This document shows, one piece after another, positions 13,274-13,775 of a stretch of 13,775 bases of DNA. Source of the DNA: an uncultured Eubacteriales bacterium. Its GTDB lineage: Bacteria > Bacillota > Clostridia > Christensenellales > CAG-138. Each line of letters opens with the position of its first letter. The first letter of the stretch is position 1. The notes beneath the pieces are model-generated. The model ran no database searches, was not told the origin of the DNA, and saw only the letters and a list, made by a program, of their open reading frames with translations. The translations under genes were made by a program, and so were the position numbers. Location: positions 1 to 13,775 of the forward strand of contig URFJ01000040.1 in the NCBI GenBank assembly GCA_900547135.1, given 5' to 3'.

Positions 13274-13775
13274 ATGATGGAAAACGTACTGTTAATCAGA
13301 TATGGGGAGTTGCATCTAAAGGGGTTGAACCGTCCCTTTTTTGAACGCAAACTCATAGAACGCATAAATTCAGCCCTTTCAGATATGAACGCGCAGGTGC
13401 GCCGGGAGCAGGGCAGGATATTCGTCTTCGGCATCGACCCGTCTATGAATGAACAGGCGGTTTCTAACCTGAAGCGGGTTTTTGGCATACACTCTGTCAG
13501 TCCTTCAGTTGGCGTTGATAAGGACTGGAATACAATAAAGCAAGCCGCCTGCTCACTCATGGAACGCGCGTTGGCTGGGAATGCTTCAAGCACATTCAAG
13601 GTATATTCAAAACGGTCCGACAAACAGTTTGAGCTTAATTCGGTCGCCATCTGCAAGGAGCTTGGCGGGTATCTGCTCTCAAGGTTTCCTGGGCTCATCG
13701 TAGACGTTCATTCGCCTGATATACGGCTGTGCGTTGAAATAAGGGACATGGCCTATATCTATACTGAAGAAATAT
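13274..13775 (+). CDS. thiI: tRNA 4-thiouridine synthase ThiI (N-terminal part)
   Basis: N-terminal 167 residues of ThiI; the gene runs off the window with no stop. ThiI activates U8 of tRNA by adenylation and inserts sulfur from a cysteine desulfurase; in some bacteria it also serves thiamine thiazole synthesis. Visible parts: an N-terminal ferredoxin-like domain starting NVLLIRYGELHLKGLNR with a typical KGLNRPFFE basic stretch, and most of a THUMP RNA-binding domain (about 75-167: FKVYSKRSDKQFELNS, IVDVHSPDIRLCVEIRD). The PP-loop AMP-forming domain and the rhodanese domain, if present, lie beyond the window. AGGAG (13264-13268) supports ATG at 13274 or the adjacent ATG at 13277; the second has the better spacing. 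In one operon with the upstream desulfurase. Confidence 0.93.
   Translation, partial: MMENVLLIRYGELHLKGLNRPFFERKLIERINSALSDMNAQVRREQGRIFVFGIDPSMNEQAVSNLKRVFGIHSVSPSVGVDKDWNTIKQAACSLMERALAGNASSTFKVYSKRSDKQFELNSVAICKELGGYLLSRFPGLIVDVHSPDIRLCVEIRDMAYIYTEEI

Noticed and set aside
1..13775. Insertion sequences, prophage, CRISPR repeats, tRNA or rRNA genes
   Set aside because: None was seen: no transposase or integrase motifs, no regular repeats and no cloverleaf-like sequence on either strand.

Overview
The window looks like chromosome of a low-to-moderate GC Gram-positive anaerobe, probably Bacillota, class Clostridia. The reasons are strong AGGAGG-type ribosome sites, A/T-rich sigma-A promoters, an iscR-nifS-nifU block, a nifZ-thiI pair, and an mcsA-mcsB-clpC protein-arginine-phosphorylation operon. 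The genus cannot be named from the sequence. No mobile element, tRNA, rRNA or CRISPR array was seen.

Left part (1-3770). A complete carbamate kinase gene opens the window, probably the last gene of an operon that starts outside it, and is followed by a hairpin. Next come a small lipoprotein gene with its own extended -10 promoter and a textbook terminator, and a TauE/SafE (TSUP) permease encoded as two half-size genes in the same frame, separated by one TGA. On the minus strand follows an LDH2/MDH2-type NAD(P)-dependent oxidoreductase. Its likely start is an internal GTG behind a GGAGG.

Middle (3771-6164). A divergent promoter region serves the dehydrogenase (leftward) and an iscR-nifS-nifU operon (rightward). 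A 25-bp imperfect palindrome lies just downstream of the iscR -10 box and is a plausible site of autorepression by the Rrf2/IscR protein. IscR carries the cysteines for an Fe-S cluster, NifS delivers sulfur and NifU is the scaffold, so this is a self-regulated Fe-S assembly unit. It ends in two consecutive hairpins.

Right-middle (6165-12080, minus strand). The genes are transcribed mcsA, mcsB, clpC and then an unusual glycerate kinase that carries an N-terminal extension of about 145 residues with a His/Cys cluster. McsA activates McsB, McsB phosphorylates arginines on proteins, and ClpC (with ClpP, not in the window) unfolds the tagged proteins. There is no ctsR at the head of the operon. 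An inverted repeat (CGCATG-N9-CATGCG) overlaps the expected -35 region instead.

Right end (12081-13775). A second cysteine desulfurase is followed by thiI, cut off by the window end. This is the classic NifZ-ThiI arrangement for tRNA 4-thiouridine synthesis. The window therefore holds two cysteine desulfurases with different dedicated partners.

The most unusual items are the glycerate kinase fusion inside the pArg/ClpC operon, the TSUP gene split by a single in-frame stop, and the apparently CtsR-independent regulatory region of the mcsA operon.
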